In this document: one piece after another, positions 11,684 to 20,298 of the stretch
Layout of the letters: each line of letters starts with the position of its first letter
Numbering within the stretch: position 1 is the first letter of the stretch
Source: Dissophora ornata
Taxonomy: Eukaryota; Mortierellomycota; Mortierellomycetes; Mortierellales; Mortierellaceae
Assembly: GCA_025201705.1 (NCBI GenBank)
Contig: MU616986.1
Location: forward strand, 1 to 28,297
DNA length: 28,297 nucleotides
Direction of reading: 5' to 3'
Translations under genes and position numbers: made by a program
The notes under the pieces: generated by a model
What the model was told of the DNA's origin: nothing
Database searches by the model: none
Seen by the model: the letters and a program-made list of their open reading frames with translations, nothing else

Positions 11684-12234
11684 TCAACAGTGATAATTGC
11701 TTGGAAGTCTAATGTGCTTGGGCAGGCTGGCATCTAATTTGTCTTCCGCAAGATTTGCCAGCTTCCATCGGTCAGCTAAATACGTCGGCTCGATAGTGCA
11801 CGATGGTGGCTTTACTTCCAATGAACAGAACGGTCTGGCTGTTGATAGTGACCTGCAGATCGGGACGAAGACCTTCTCTGTCATCCTCCTTGCGCCTCTC
11901 TTTGGATCCCTCGGCAGATTTGTTTGCCCACTTCTTCTGAAAGTCGCTGAATACCGTGGAGATCAATGCGCGCAGTACTTTGTGTACAAAGCTATCTTCC
12001 CCGTCATCGGCGCTAAATGGATACAGTCAACTCCCGATATAATGACACGTTTGGTATAGAGATTTGGAGGTGTCATTGTAGGCGATTGTATGGGAATGTC
12101 GTTACAACGAGAAGAAATGCATAGTAAAAAAATATAATGGGAATTCAAGTGGTGCTACTACATGGAAAATGTCAGTACAACGAGTGGCATTATGACGGGA
12201 GTTGACTGTAATATGTTTGTGGAAGATCGTTTTT
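11684..12234 (-). pseudogene. Relic of a PD-(D/E)XK-like nuclease family protein
   Basis: Reading right to left and skipping the MITE (12024-12207) and one TA copy, one frame runs NDLPQTYYPFSADDGEDSF, VHKVLRALISTVFSDFQKKW and GLRPDLQVTINSQTVLF. A one-base shift near 11822 then continues as LEVKPPSCTIEPTYLADRWK and LANLAEDKLDASL to a stop at 11684. The RPDLQV...LEVKPPS spacing resembles the D...ExK core of restriction-like nucleases. I recall similar RPD...GEVK proteins, some CRN-effector-like, as common in Mortierella and Rhizophagus; that is from memory. The transposon insertion plus frameshift make it a dead copy. Its 5' part beyond 12234 may be split by an intron ending TTGTAG and is not resolved. 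Confidence 0.5.
12024..12207. mobile_element. 184-bp MITE with Tc1/pogo-type ends and TA duplication
   Basis: The left end CAGTCAACTCCCGATATAAT and the complement of the right end, CAGTCAACTCCCGTCATAAT, match at 13 leading bases and most of about 25. Each end is flanked by TA (12022-12023 and 12208-12209), the target duplication of Tc1/mariner and pogo elements. The interior has no coding capacity but carries sub-repeats such as GTTACAACGAG and AGTACAACGAG. Removing the element with one TA rejoins an open frame in the host relic, which fixes both borders. Confidence 0.85.
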
Positions 12235-12463
12235 CCTACAAGTCAGAATAGAAGAGGAAAAAATGATTTACTTACATTGATCGAAATATGTCGATTCTGT
12301 CCATCGCAACCTCGTCGCCCTTCAGGCTTCTTGTTCGATTTTCCCTCCTGAAAGTTCTGACTCAAGGGAGAAGAGCAAGAGGGTGTTTGATGAGGAAAAG
12401 TTGAACCTGGACCGTCTGAGGAGGGAGCGGATCATGATGATCGTCGTCTGAGGTAAATCTACG

Positions 12464-12787
12464 TCAGCCAAAGTGGCAATGTGCCTGCGCTTCAATTAAT
12501 GTCAAGGGTTGCCAATACCAAGAACTTACAAAAAACATTGGAGGTTTGCCATAGTTGTCGTAGTCTTCAACAGCTGAATTTATCTGTTTGACAACGATAC
12601 GCTTCAGGTGGAGAATGCGCTCTTGGTTCAGAAGCTCTTCAATCTCTTTGGCATGCAAACTGGACCAAAAAGTCCCATTTGTGCTGCATCTCTCTTCCCC
12701 TCTCGTGCGAGTCTTGCATACTCGTCCTCCAAAAGACGATTCTCACTTTTTCTTAGAGATTGTAAGACCGTGTTTAGCCATATTCCA
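12464..12787 (-). pseudogene. Degraded C-terminal part of the XPG-like nuclease
   Basis: Past the stop at 12788 the coding signal continues in other frames. One reads YNGIWLNTVLQSLRKSENR and LLEDEYARLAREGKRDAA. A second, shifted, reads TFWSSLHAKEIEELLNQER and ILHLKRIVVKQINSAVEDYD, ending at a possible donor after MFF. These look like linker and helical segments of the same family. At least two frame changes are needed to join them to the catalytic half, so the tail is probably decayed, though missed introns or sequence errors are possible. Farther left, 12290-12440 has Pro/Ser-rich frames that may belong to it. Confidence 0.45.
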
Positions 12788-13829
12788 TTATAGGTGTCCT
12801 TTTGAAGGCTGCACACCCCCATAATATCGAAGGCAATCCAGACATGTAATGTCCCGAGGTCGCAGAATGAACACCCGGATAGAGTTCTCAAATGTCTCTC
12901 CATCCGTGTTTTTCGCCATGACTTTACCGTGGGTAAGGTAGGCTGCGACAATCTCTCGGGCTCCTATTTAAAAGAAAAGGTTATCAGAATTAGACTCAAT
13001 TTGTAAAATATTATTTTGCAGGGAATGCCATTCATTTCCTCGCAATATTACCTGGCCTTGATCCAATCTTTTTGATAACGTCGAAGTTGGTGGCGGCTCC
13101 CAGCGAGTGAATATTCTTGTGATAGTCATTCCTTGAAACTACAGCGAGCGCTGTTAGCTGCATCCGGGATATACCAAGAGTTGCGAGGACATCAGGAATC
13201 TTGTAAACAAGGATAAGGTTGTTGGAGACTGGGCGCCAGAGGGTCTTGACCGATTGATAGGCCATCATATCACTGTCCTTGGAGATAATGATGTCAGTGT
13301 CATGAACGTCTATAGCAATAGCAAGATCAGCCTCCGTTCTGCAAATGAAAACAGTCCAACCGCGTTGACGCATGTAGTTGACGAACTCCATACGACTCGC
13401 CAGCGACCAATAAAACGACGATACGAATCCAGCCTTGACATCGGTGAAGTGCCGCTTCCGGATTCTCATGCCACTATTCAGTCGTTCTTCGAAAGTGTTG
13501 ATGCTCCTCTCCGTCCGGACCAGCGCCTTGTGTCGCGTTTCTTCTCGTGTCTTGGCCGTGTTCTCCTTTTCCACCGCCTGCGGGCCATCGACGTATAAAC
13601 TCATGTTGAGCGTATTGCCAAAGCGTTTAATGTCGTCCTCTAAAATCCTGTGCGCTACATCTTGGGTCAAGTTCTGGTTCGAGTACGCTTGTCTAATGAC
13701 GGTGAAACAGTTGGCCATCACATCAAAGCGACGCATGCCTGTTGTCAAGGAGGTTAGGGCTGATTGGTAGAGAACAACAGGTTTGTACCCCTTCTTTCGC
13801 AGGAAAGGATACCAACCGTAGAGACCCAT
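12788..13829 (-). CDS. XPG/FEN1-like nuclease, catalytic half
   Basis: Exons 13052-13829 and 12788-12963 (88-bp intron, donor GTAATA, acceptor TTTAAATAG) give 317 residues to the first stop. The start at 13829 gives MGLYGWYPFLRKKG, and the Gly at position 2 is a hallmark of this family. Metal-ligand positions line up with those of FEN1: D36 (RRFDV), D81 (LYVDG), E166 and D168 (TEADLA), D185 and D187 (SKDSDMM), D235 (RNDYHKNIHSLG). One ligand, Glu in FEN1, is Asp here (168). The usual housekeeping FEN1, EXO1 or XPG tails are absent, so this is a lineage-specific paralogue rather than a repair gene with a clear name. The 5' side carries a (CT)13 run in the sense strand. Whether the protein is expressed is unclear because the downstream part is broken. 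Confidence 0.7.
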
Positions 13830-13890
13830 GATTGTTCTTGTGGTGGTGGTCAGGGCATGTGCTTTCGGGTCGGATGAAAGAAATGAGAAA

Positions 13891-13916
<26 letters not shown>
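13891..13916. repeat. (AG)13 microsatellite
   Basis: Thirteen AG units on the plus strand, about 60 bp upstream of the XPG-like start codon; a CT tract in that gene's leader or promoter. Confidence 0.9.
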
Positions 13917-13921
<5 letters not shown>

Positions 13922-13990
13922 CAGACATTTATTTTCCTTTTGTGCGTTTTGCCCCCCTGCGGTATTTTTAGGGCAAGTCTGGGCGGCTTC

Positions 13991-14100
13991 AAAAAAAATC
14001 ATGTTGCTTCTGTACCAGATAAGACTTCAGACTTGAACCCAGGCTCTCCACCTCGTTACGACTGGCCCGTGCAATACGCTTGTCGCCATTCCCGCAAGCC
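13991..14100 (-). mobile_element. Possible tRNA-derived SINE or pseudo-tRNA
   Basis: On the minus strand a B-box-like GGGTTCAAGTC (14030-14040) lies about 49 bases after an A-box-like TGGCGACAAGCG (14077-14088), and a T8 run (13991-13998) follows, as at an RNA polymerase III terminator. The T arm does not pair, so it is not a working tRNA. It sits between the XPG-like gene and a transposase relic. One copy cannot prove a SINE. Confidence 0.35.
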
Positions 14101-14126
14101 AAAGGAATTGACCCACACGAATCGGT

Positions 14127-14162
14127 GATCGGTCATCTGTTGATCGGTCATCTGTTGATCGG
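14127..14162. repeat. 15-bp tandem repeat, 2.4 copies
   Basis: GATCGGTCATCTGTT occurs twice in a row and is followed by GATCGG. It directly precedes the recognisable start of the MULE-like relic. Confidence 0.85.
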
Positions 14163-15133
14163 GACTGCCCAGCCAAGATCAAGCTTCGGAAACGTATAGG
14201 ACATGAAGTCGTGTATCACTGGCGACATAACCATGACACAACAGCTCAAGGAAAAGCCGTCTTTCCTTAGGGCCAAATGAACGAGAGGTCCGCAGGCGTC
14301 TGATCAAGGACGGACACGACAGTAGAACCCTCAAGAAAAAGCTACGTCCTACCGACAAGCAAGTGCGGCAGGTAAGGCTACACATGGCATGTTGCAGCCA
14401 GTTTGTAGGTGTGGATTATTATAATTTTTTCGCTGACTACACCTCTGCCTACATTGATTAGATGGAAGATATGCAGCAAGTGTCTGTCTCGTTTAACATT
14501 AAGGATAAATATATTCGCTACACCGTAGATGCGCTGCCTCGCAGCTGCACGCCAATTCAACCGAGAGCGTTCGTCGCTGGCTTCACAAGATCGAGGAGGA
14601 AAATGGAAAAGCAATATTCATTAAACGTCGCATCGTCAGTGAGGACGGTTTCATCATTGCATGATGTTCATGTTTTCAGTTACAGATGCGAATACTTGCG
14701 CCGATGCAATTTCTCCGGGTCTAATCGCTTGTGTCACTCGCGACCAGACTCTCTCATCAGTATGTCAAGGTTATGGCCGAAAATGATCGGATTGTTTGCA
14801 TGGATTCAACATATAATACTATCAGATGTCTTGAACCGATAGAAGGATCGAGAACAGTGTACAAGTCGGCATACCTATTTACTTTGCTTGTAAAGGCTCG
14901 AAATGTTGAAAGCGGTATACCTGTCTCGTTCATGATCTCTAACTCTGAAAAGAGCGAGAGAGGAGGAAGTTGCTGAGGCTTTTCAGGAATGCGAACGCGA
15001 GATGTTGGTTGCTTGTAAGGCATCGATTGATGTTGTGAGGAATGGCAAAAAAAGACGATGCACACTGCAGTACTTCCAAAGCGCGGAGGTGGGCCTGAAG
15101 AATGCTGTGCGAGACGTTCAGGGGTTGATGTAG
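14163..15133 (+). pseudogene. MULE-like transposase relic
   Basis: Fragments in family order, in different frames: DCPAKIKLRKRIGHEVVYHW then RHNH (zinc-finger-like DNA-binding region); EVRRRLIKDGHDSRTLKKKL ending RPTDKQVRQ at a good donor (intron 14372-14461); ANSTESVRRWLHKIEEENGK followed by an in-frame TGA; then VMAENDRIVCMDSTYNTIRC and AYLFTLLVKARNVESGIPVS, matching the CMDSTHNT...PV core around the first catalytic Asp of MULE transposases; and a C-terminal frame ending in TAG at 15131. Several frameshifts and stops and the lack of a full catalytic triad make it dead. I see no terminal inverted repeats. Confidence 0.75.
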
Positions 15134-15736
15134 CTGGAGCTGGGCGCAGGTGTCAATAAACAATTCTTTCAGAAAGACCAGCAAGATCAAATGACTTTCC
15201 ATTTATGGGTTGGTGGCGTTAGGTGAGAGAAGGAAATTTGGGCCAATCCGAGAAGTAGAATGCATGCCGGATTGCCTTGTTTGCCTGTGTATCTTATATC
15301 ATCCGTAAAGCAAACAACCTGTTTAGATGAGCAATGTCGTGTTGCTGTCGCAAATTGTTGTTATTAATTTATCCAAGAGGGTAGCACCAACTACCAAGGG
15401 CGCAAACAGTTCTATGCGACTCCTCTCCACAAATATCCCCTGTCCATCTGTCACTTTACGGCACAGACCAAAGAAAAAGTAACAAAGGAGAGCTAATTGT
15501 CGCCGCAATACATACGAAGCTCACACTCTTGTTATTGAAAAAGAGATAACGCGACATTCGTCAGGGTCTTCGAATGAAATGTGTCGATAATAGCTATGAA
15601 CTTTTATTTGGGATTCCTTCATCGTCGTCGTTGAGCAATGCGTTTGGCTCAGATGATAAAACTCGTATGTCCTAGTCGTTCTTAGGCGGTGTTGTTCTCT
15701 CTCCCTTTTTCTCTGACTTGCTGCTTATCTCAGTCT
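15134..15736. other. Spacer after the transposase relic
   Basis: About 600 bp. One 61-codon minus frame (15323-15508) includes RIELFAPLVVGATLLDKLI, which reads like protein but matches nothing I know; it could be another decayed fragment. Otherwise nothing is seen. Confidence 0.35.
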
Positions 15737-16069
15737 TTATGCGGATGAAGGAGTGAACGAAGACTGACCATTGGTGCAGCTCAGTCCCGCTGCCTGGATC
15801 TCTGCCGCATAAGCTGTCTGGAAGCTCGTCACGGACGAGCCACACTGATCCGCACCACTGCAGGAGCTGATCCAAGAACCGCTCAAGGATGAGCAAAGGC
15901 AAGCGGCATACGCAGACGAGACGGTGCCAGCTGTTGGGGTGACTCCGGCGCAGGCTGGGAGGGCTTGAAGAGCGTTTTGGAGGCACACCGTGCAGGCTGC
16001 TGGGTTCTGGGCGGAGACCACGGATGCGACCATAGCGAAGGCGGTGAGGGCGATGAGCGTGAACTTCAT
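15737..16069 (-). CDS. Small secreted cysteine-rich protein
   Basis: A single-exon gene of 110 residues. A signal peptide is evident (MKFTLIALTAFAMVASVVSA, cut before QNPAAC). The mature part has eight Cys, at 26, 29, 40, 57, 59, 70, 76 and 98. The CxC pair and even Cys number resemble CFEM domains, but the spacing departs from the CFEM pattern (two, not three, residues between the first two Cys; 21 before the last), so I call it CFEM-like at most. It has no GPI-type tail and ends SSFTPSSA, so it should be released or held in the wall. The start at 16069 was chosen for the signal peptide; the frame stays open further upstream with unlike sequence. A TATA box lies upstream. Confidence 0.8.
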   Translation of the reverse strand: MKFTLIALTAFAMVASVVSAQNPAACTVCLQNALQALPACAGVTPTAGTVSSAYAACLCSSLSGSWISSCSGADQCGSSVTSFQTAYAAEIQAAGLSCTNGQSSFTPSSA

Positions 16070-16192
16070 GATCGGAGCGACGGTGAGGTGTATAAAAGGA
16101 GAGTCTAGGTGTTGGTGAAAGAGGATAGACGGATTAGAGTAGATGTGGAGAAAGAAGAAAGACGGGAAGGAAATAGATTCTGGGCTCGCGTT

Positions 16193-16200
16193 CTTATATA
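16193..16200 (-). promoter_or_regulatory. TATA box of the small secreted protein gene
   Basis: TATATAAG on the minus strand about 125 bp before the ATG at 16069, which leaves a leader of about 95 nt. Evidence is motif and position only. Confidence 0.55.
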
Positions 16201-16440
16201 ACGACAGGAGTTTCCATGTGGAGGCGAGGGACGGGAGGGATGCCGAGAGGTTCACGCTCAAACGTTCGGATGGGCGTCCTGTTGGTCGTGTTTGGCGGAA
16301 GGGTTAATAGTGGCATGATGCTTGCGATACGTATAAGATGTGGAACAAAGAACCATTGCGCCGCGGGTCCCTTTTACCCTTTCAAGTTTTCTACTCCACA
16401 AGGTTGCATGAACTGAAGGAGCCTTCAAAAAAAACACAAC

Positions 16441-16480
16441 CGCAAACAACCGCAAACAACCGCAAACAACCGTAAACAAT
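16441..16480. repeat. 10-bp minisatellite, four copies
   Basis: CGCAAACAAC three times, then the variant CGTAAACAAT. It lies in the spacer upstream of the small secreted protein gene. Confidence 0.9.
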
Positions 16481-17392
16481 TAAATGAGCCAGGAGCAGGG
16501 AGCGGAGGAATGCTAGATGTTGATTGGGAAGTGAGGCCAAGGGAGCAACCGACGCTCCGCATAGGATTAGCCCGTAAATCTTGCTTCCATTCCTCTCGCT
16601 TGTCGCCTGCGTTGTGTTGTGTTTGCTCTCAAATTGCAGTACGGTAGCATGCGATGGCCGTGAATGAATGCAAGAAAGAAAGAACCGACCAAACGGACCG
16701 TTCAATATGTTTATGTGCGATTGTTTGTGCAACAGTGCAGCCAAAGCCGATGCATCTCTTTAGTGGGTTGACAGAGCGCTTGGCACGGATTGGGACCTAG
16801 CCCATGCACACAAACAGAGCTCTTGTTTGCGGGCGCATCCGCCGCCCATCAGCGGCTAGGGCGATGTCTTTGTGCTTCTGAGATGACAAAGACAGAAATC
16901 CAACGCACTTCCAACAGTTCCGATGGTGCATTGGTGGTTGGTTGACGTGTCTCTGTTTGCAGGTCTGGTCCATTTCGTTGTGCGTAAACTAAAATTGGTG
17001 GCAAAAGCATTACCCCGCAGTCACGCCACGCCTCTCGACAACGATCCTCGACGTGGAGATGATAGCTTGAAACCCGAGTGCTCATCGATGCCCTGAAGCA
17101 GCGGGAGACAAATGGCCCATGTTATTTTATCCCTCCTACCCCTCCCCTGCACGCACATACTACATGCCGGCAGTCATTTCACGCCGCTTCAGATAGACAA
17201 AACCATTCGCCGACTTGTTACTCATACAAAAAGACAAGATTTGTCATTATTAAGTGGTTTTTTTGGGAGACATGTATCATTAGGAACGTACAGGCGAGGA
17301 GAATTCTCACCATAATTCGTTTTCAACAAAACACCAACCCCATTCCGTTTTTTTTTTTTTCTTTCTCATTCACAAAAAACACTTCTGTCGCA
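16481..17392. other. Spacer upstream of the dehydrogenase gene
   Basis: About 0.9 kb of noncoding-looking sequence, with a T12 run at 17349-17360 just before the dehydrogenase start (a T-rich core promoter or leader). Short frames on both strands show no protein features. Confidence 0.45.
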
Positions 17393-18630
17393 ATGACCAA
17401 GGACAACATTCTCTTTCTCGGAACTGTTCGACACGCAAAGACGCAGGAGGCGGCTCTCGCAGCCAAGTATAACATTCATGTAATGGACAGATCAGTCAGC
17501 CACAGAAACAAATTTGGTGGCAACGGAAGTTTTCCCATGCACTGTACGTGCCTGTCAAACAACGGAGGAGATATTTTCTAACCGCCTATTTCATCTCCCT
17601 CTTGAAATGGATCTCTCCACGTTATCCAGTACTCGGCACCCACAAGAGCGGAACTCCTGGAGCAGATCCAGAGCGCCAAACACGAGGGCATTACCTTCAA
17701 GACCCTGTACCGAGGCTTTGCTTCCCATTATGTGAGTCATAACCTGCATCCCCTCTTTCTTAACTGTCTCTCACAGTAATTGGGTCTAACATTTAAATTT
17801 GTCAGGCGCTCGGAAGAATAGATGAACAGCTTTTGAAGGAATTCCCCCCTGGTCTTGAATTGATCAGCAGCGTTGGTGCCGGCTACGACTTTGTGGACGC
17901 CGCGGTTGCGACCAGGAACAAGCAATGGGTCACCAACACCCCAGGTGTCGTCGACAACGCCACAGCTGACGCGACGATCCTCTTACTCCTGAGCACTCTC
18001 CGTCATCAATACGAGATCGAACATGCCCTCCGTAACGGTCTTACGACGAAGCCCCGCATCGGAAGAGATCCAACGGATATGACGCTTGGTATTGTGGGTA
18101 TGGGTGGGATCGGTAAAGCGGTCGCGAAACGTGCCCTGGCACTAGGTATGAAGATTGTCTACCACAACCGCCGCCCTATTTCCCTCTTGGATGACGATGG
18201 CACGGAATCACAGTTCTTAAAAATGATAGAGTATTTGCCCACATTGGACGAGCTCTTGGAGGTTTCAGACGTCGTTTCAATTCATGTCCCTCTGTCTTCA
18301 GAGACCCGCCATCTCTTTGGAGCTGAGCGGTTCGCAAAGATGAAGGCCGGCTCGTATCTTCTGAATACTGCGCGCGGTCCTGTGGTGGATGAGGAGGCAT
18401 TAGTCCAGGCATTGGAGTCGGGCCATATCGCAGGCGCTGGTCTTGATGTCTTTGAGCACGAACCAAAGGTCCACCCGAGGCTGTTGAAAAACATGAACGT
18501 GTCATTAATGCCTCATCTGGGTGCGTTCACAGTGGAGACTATCATCAAGATGGAGGCTCTGGCAATGGGAAACATTGACATGTTCCTGTCCTCGGGTTCT
18601 TTACTCACGCCTGTTAATGACATCAACTAG
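17393..18630 (+). CDS. D-isomer-specific 2-hydroxyacid dehydrogenase (glyoxylate/hydroxypyruvate reductase-like)
   Basis: Exons 17393-17479, 17630-17731 and 17806-18630 (introns 150 and 74 bp) give 337 residues. It should reduce a 2-keto acid such as glyoxylate to the D-2-hydroxyacid. The Rossmann motif VGMGGIG is at about 160-166. The end of the second strand reads YHNRR with no acidic residue, which in this family favours NADPH over NADH. Catalytic residues fit: Arg253 (NTARGPV), Glu282 (DVFEHEP), His299 (MPHLGA). Length is normal. There is no clear targeting peptide at MTKDNILFLGTV, so it is probably cytosolic. The exact substrate cannot be read from sequence. It is convergent with RPL11, with 269 bp between stops, and AATAAA lies at 18657. 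Confidence 0.9.
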
Positions 18631-18656
18631 AATATGGACATGAAGGTGCAGGGTAA

Positions 18657-18662
18657 AATAAA
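18657..18662 (+). terminator. AATAAA polyadenylation signal, dehydrogenase gene
   Basis: AATAAA 27 bases past the stop codon on the coding strand. Position fits; not otherwise tested. Confidence 0.45.
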
Positions 18663-18850
18663 GCTGCCACAAACAAATTCGCCCACAATAATGACAACTG
18701 CTTCTACTCTAACATAGGCGCTGATGCTTTCGTGTAGCATGAAGCAGAACATGACTACTAGTTGATCTTATGGAGTGCCCAACCACTTGCTACACGCTTC
18801 ACGTTCCTGTTTGATAGTTCTGTTCAATACAATTGATGAAGATAGACATT

Positions 18851-18856
18851 TTTATT
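18851..18856 (-). terminator. AATAAA polyadenylation signal, RPL11
   Basis: AATAAA on the minus strand, 44 bases past the RPL11 stop. Confidence 0.45.
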
Positions 18857-18899
18857 CAAGGGAGAAACGAGGTCCACAGATCCTGAACATGACAACCGT

Positions 18900-20152
18900 T
18901 TACTTGCGGTTGGTGAGGATACTAACGAAGATCAGAAATGGAAAGCGAAACCCAATCGCGGTCAATAAAAAAAAACTTGCGCACCTTGATCGATCAGAAC
19001 AAAACGTGTCATACAAGGCTCAGTTTTTGTACTTACCCGTCGTAGCGCTGCTTGAACCAGTTCATGGTCTCCTCCTTGGTGACACGGTGCTTGGAGCCGA
19101 CCTTGGCAACGGCACGGCGACGCTTGGTGATGCGGTTACCGGGGCGGTTCATGCAGACGAAGAAGTCCATACCGTAAATACCGATGGAGGGGTCGTACTT
19201 GATACCCAAATCGATGTGCTCCTGGATACCGAATCCGAAGTTGCCGGTCTCAGAGAAGTTGCCCCTCTTCAACTCGTACTCCTTGACCTTCAAGCCGCGC
19301 TCCAAGATCTCCTCGGCCTTGGGGCCGCGGACAGTGACGTGGACAGCGATCTTCTCGTTACGACGGATACCGAAGGTACGGACGGTGTAACGGGCCTTGG
19401 AGTAGACGGGGGTCTGACCAGTCAACTGTTCCAAAACCTTGGCGGCACGGGTAAGTCTGTCTCCGGACTCACCGACGCAAATGTTGAGAACAAGCTTCTC
19501 AAGACGCAACTCGCGCATGACGTTCTTCTGGGTCTGGTCTTCGGCGGACTAATTGATATAGAGAGTGCAAAATAAGACGAAGTTATTAAGACCGCAACTC
19601 AATTAGCCGCCTCCGAACCATCCGTTTCCTGATACGAATACAAGGAAGAAGATGGTGCGTCGTGTTTCCCGCTACTGTTCCAGCTCCCAGCTCCTGTTGT
19701 CTCTGAACTTTGCAGTATGCTTTCCTGGGTTGAGTTGAGCAGCATAGTTTATTGAAAGACAGAGTAACGGCGAATAGAGCGGTGTCAGGCTGATCCTGTG
19801 AGTACACGGTAGTCGTTGTCCAGCGTGAGGGTGGATTTGTAGCGCCAGGCTGATGGGTATTTCTGATTAGTAGAATCAAGGGCTCGATTCCTACAGACAG
19901 CAATCTCCTCCATCGCACTTGATACTCCATGGTCGAGTGAAGTCTCAGTGGTTTAGGCTAGATCTCATGGCTGATTGATCGATGGATGGTGATTAACTAT
20001 GATCTCCGATTCCTGTTCCTACTAAATGGCTCCGATATAAGAGTCGGTCGCAACAGCATTGAATATAGTGTCGATGGTGTCGATGTGTTGATCGATGGAT
20101 GAATGGATAGGTGCACGCATCGTCAATCCGCCTGGTTCTTGGATAGTACCAT
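18900..20152 (-). CDS. RPL11: 60S ribosomal protein uL5 (RPL11)
   Basis: Core exon 19037-19548 and last exon 18900-18921 (115-bp intron, phase 2) read [40 protein letters not shown] ... [14 protein letters not shown]. This is close to yeast and human uL5 over its whole length, about 178 residues. It binds 5S rRNA in the large-subunit central protuberance. The core exon begins exactly after where Met should be (acceptor AATTAG), so the ATG must be alone on an upstream exon. The best candidate is ATG at 20150-20152 followed by GTACTA, giving a 601-bp intron. An ATG at 19618-19620 has a poor donor (GTTCGG). The core is certain; the first exon is not. Confidence 0.85.
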
Positions 20153-20298
20153 TTTGAGTCTTAATATAGCGAAAGAGGGAGCTAATTTCTCGCCAGCCCG
20201 CCTTGACTTTGTATCAAATTTATCTGCAAGCCACCTTGTAATAATCTTCAACTTTATTGGGCACAATACCTCTTTTCCCTCGCGCAAAAGTATCAAGA

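Noticed and set aside
13723..13928. N-terminal extension of the XPG-like protein (MSAFLSLSLSLSLFSF)
   Set aside because: The SL repeats translate the (CT)13 microsatellite. The conserved start of the family is MGLYGW at 13829.
18775..19575. 266-codon plus-strand open frame
   Set aside because: It lies antisense to RPL11 over most of its length. The Leu/Val/Gly/Asp-rich translation is what a highly expressed, codon-biased gene gives on its complement; RPL11 is certain.
19795..19905. tRNA-like or snoRNA-like sequence (GGGCTCGATTCCTAC)
   Set aside because: It resembles a B box, but I could not find an A box at proper spacing, a paired cloverleaf, or C/D boxes.
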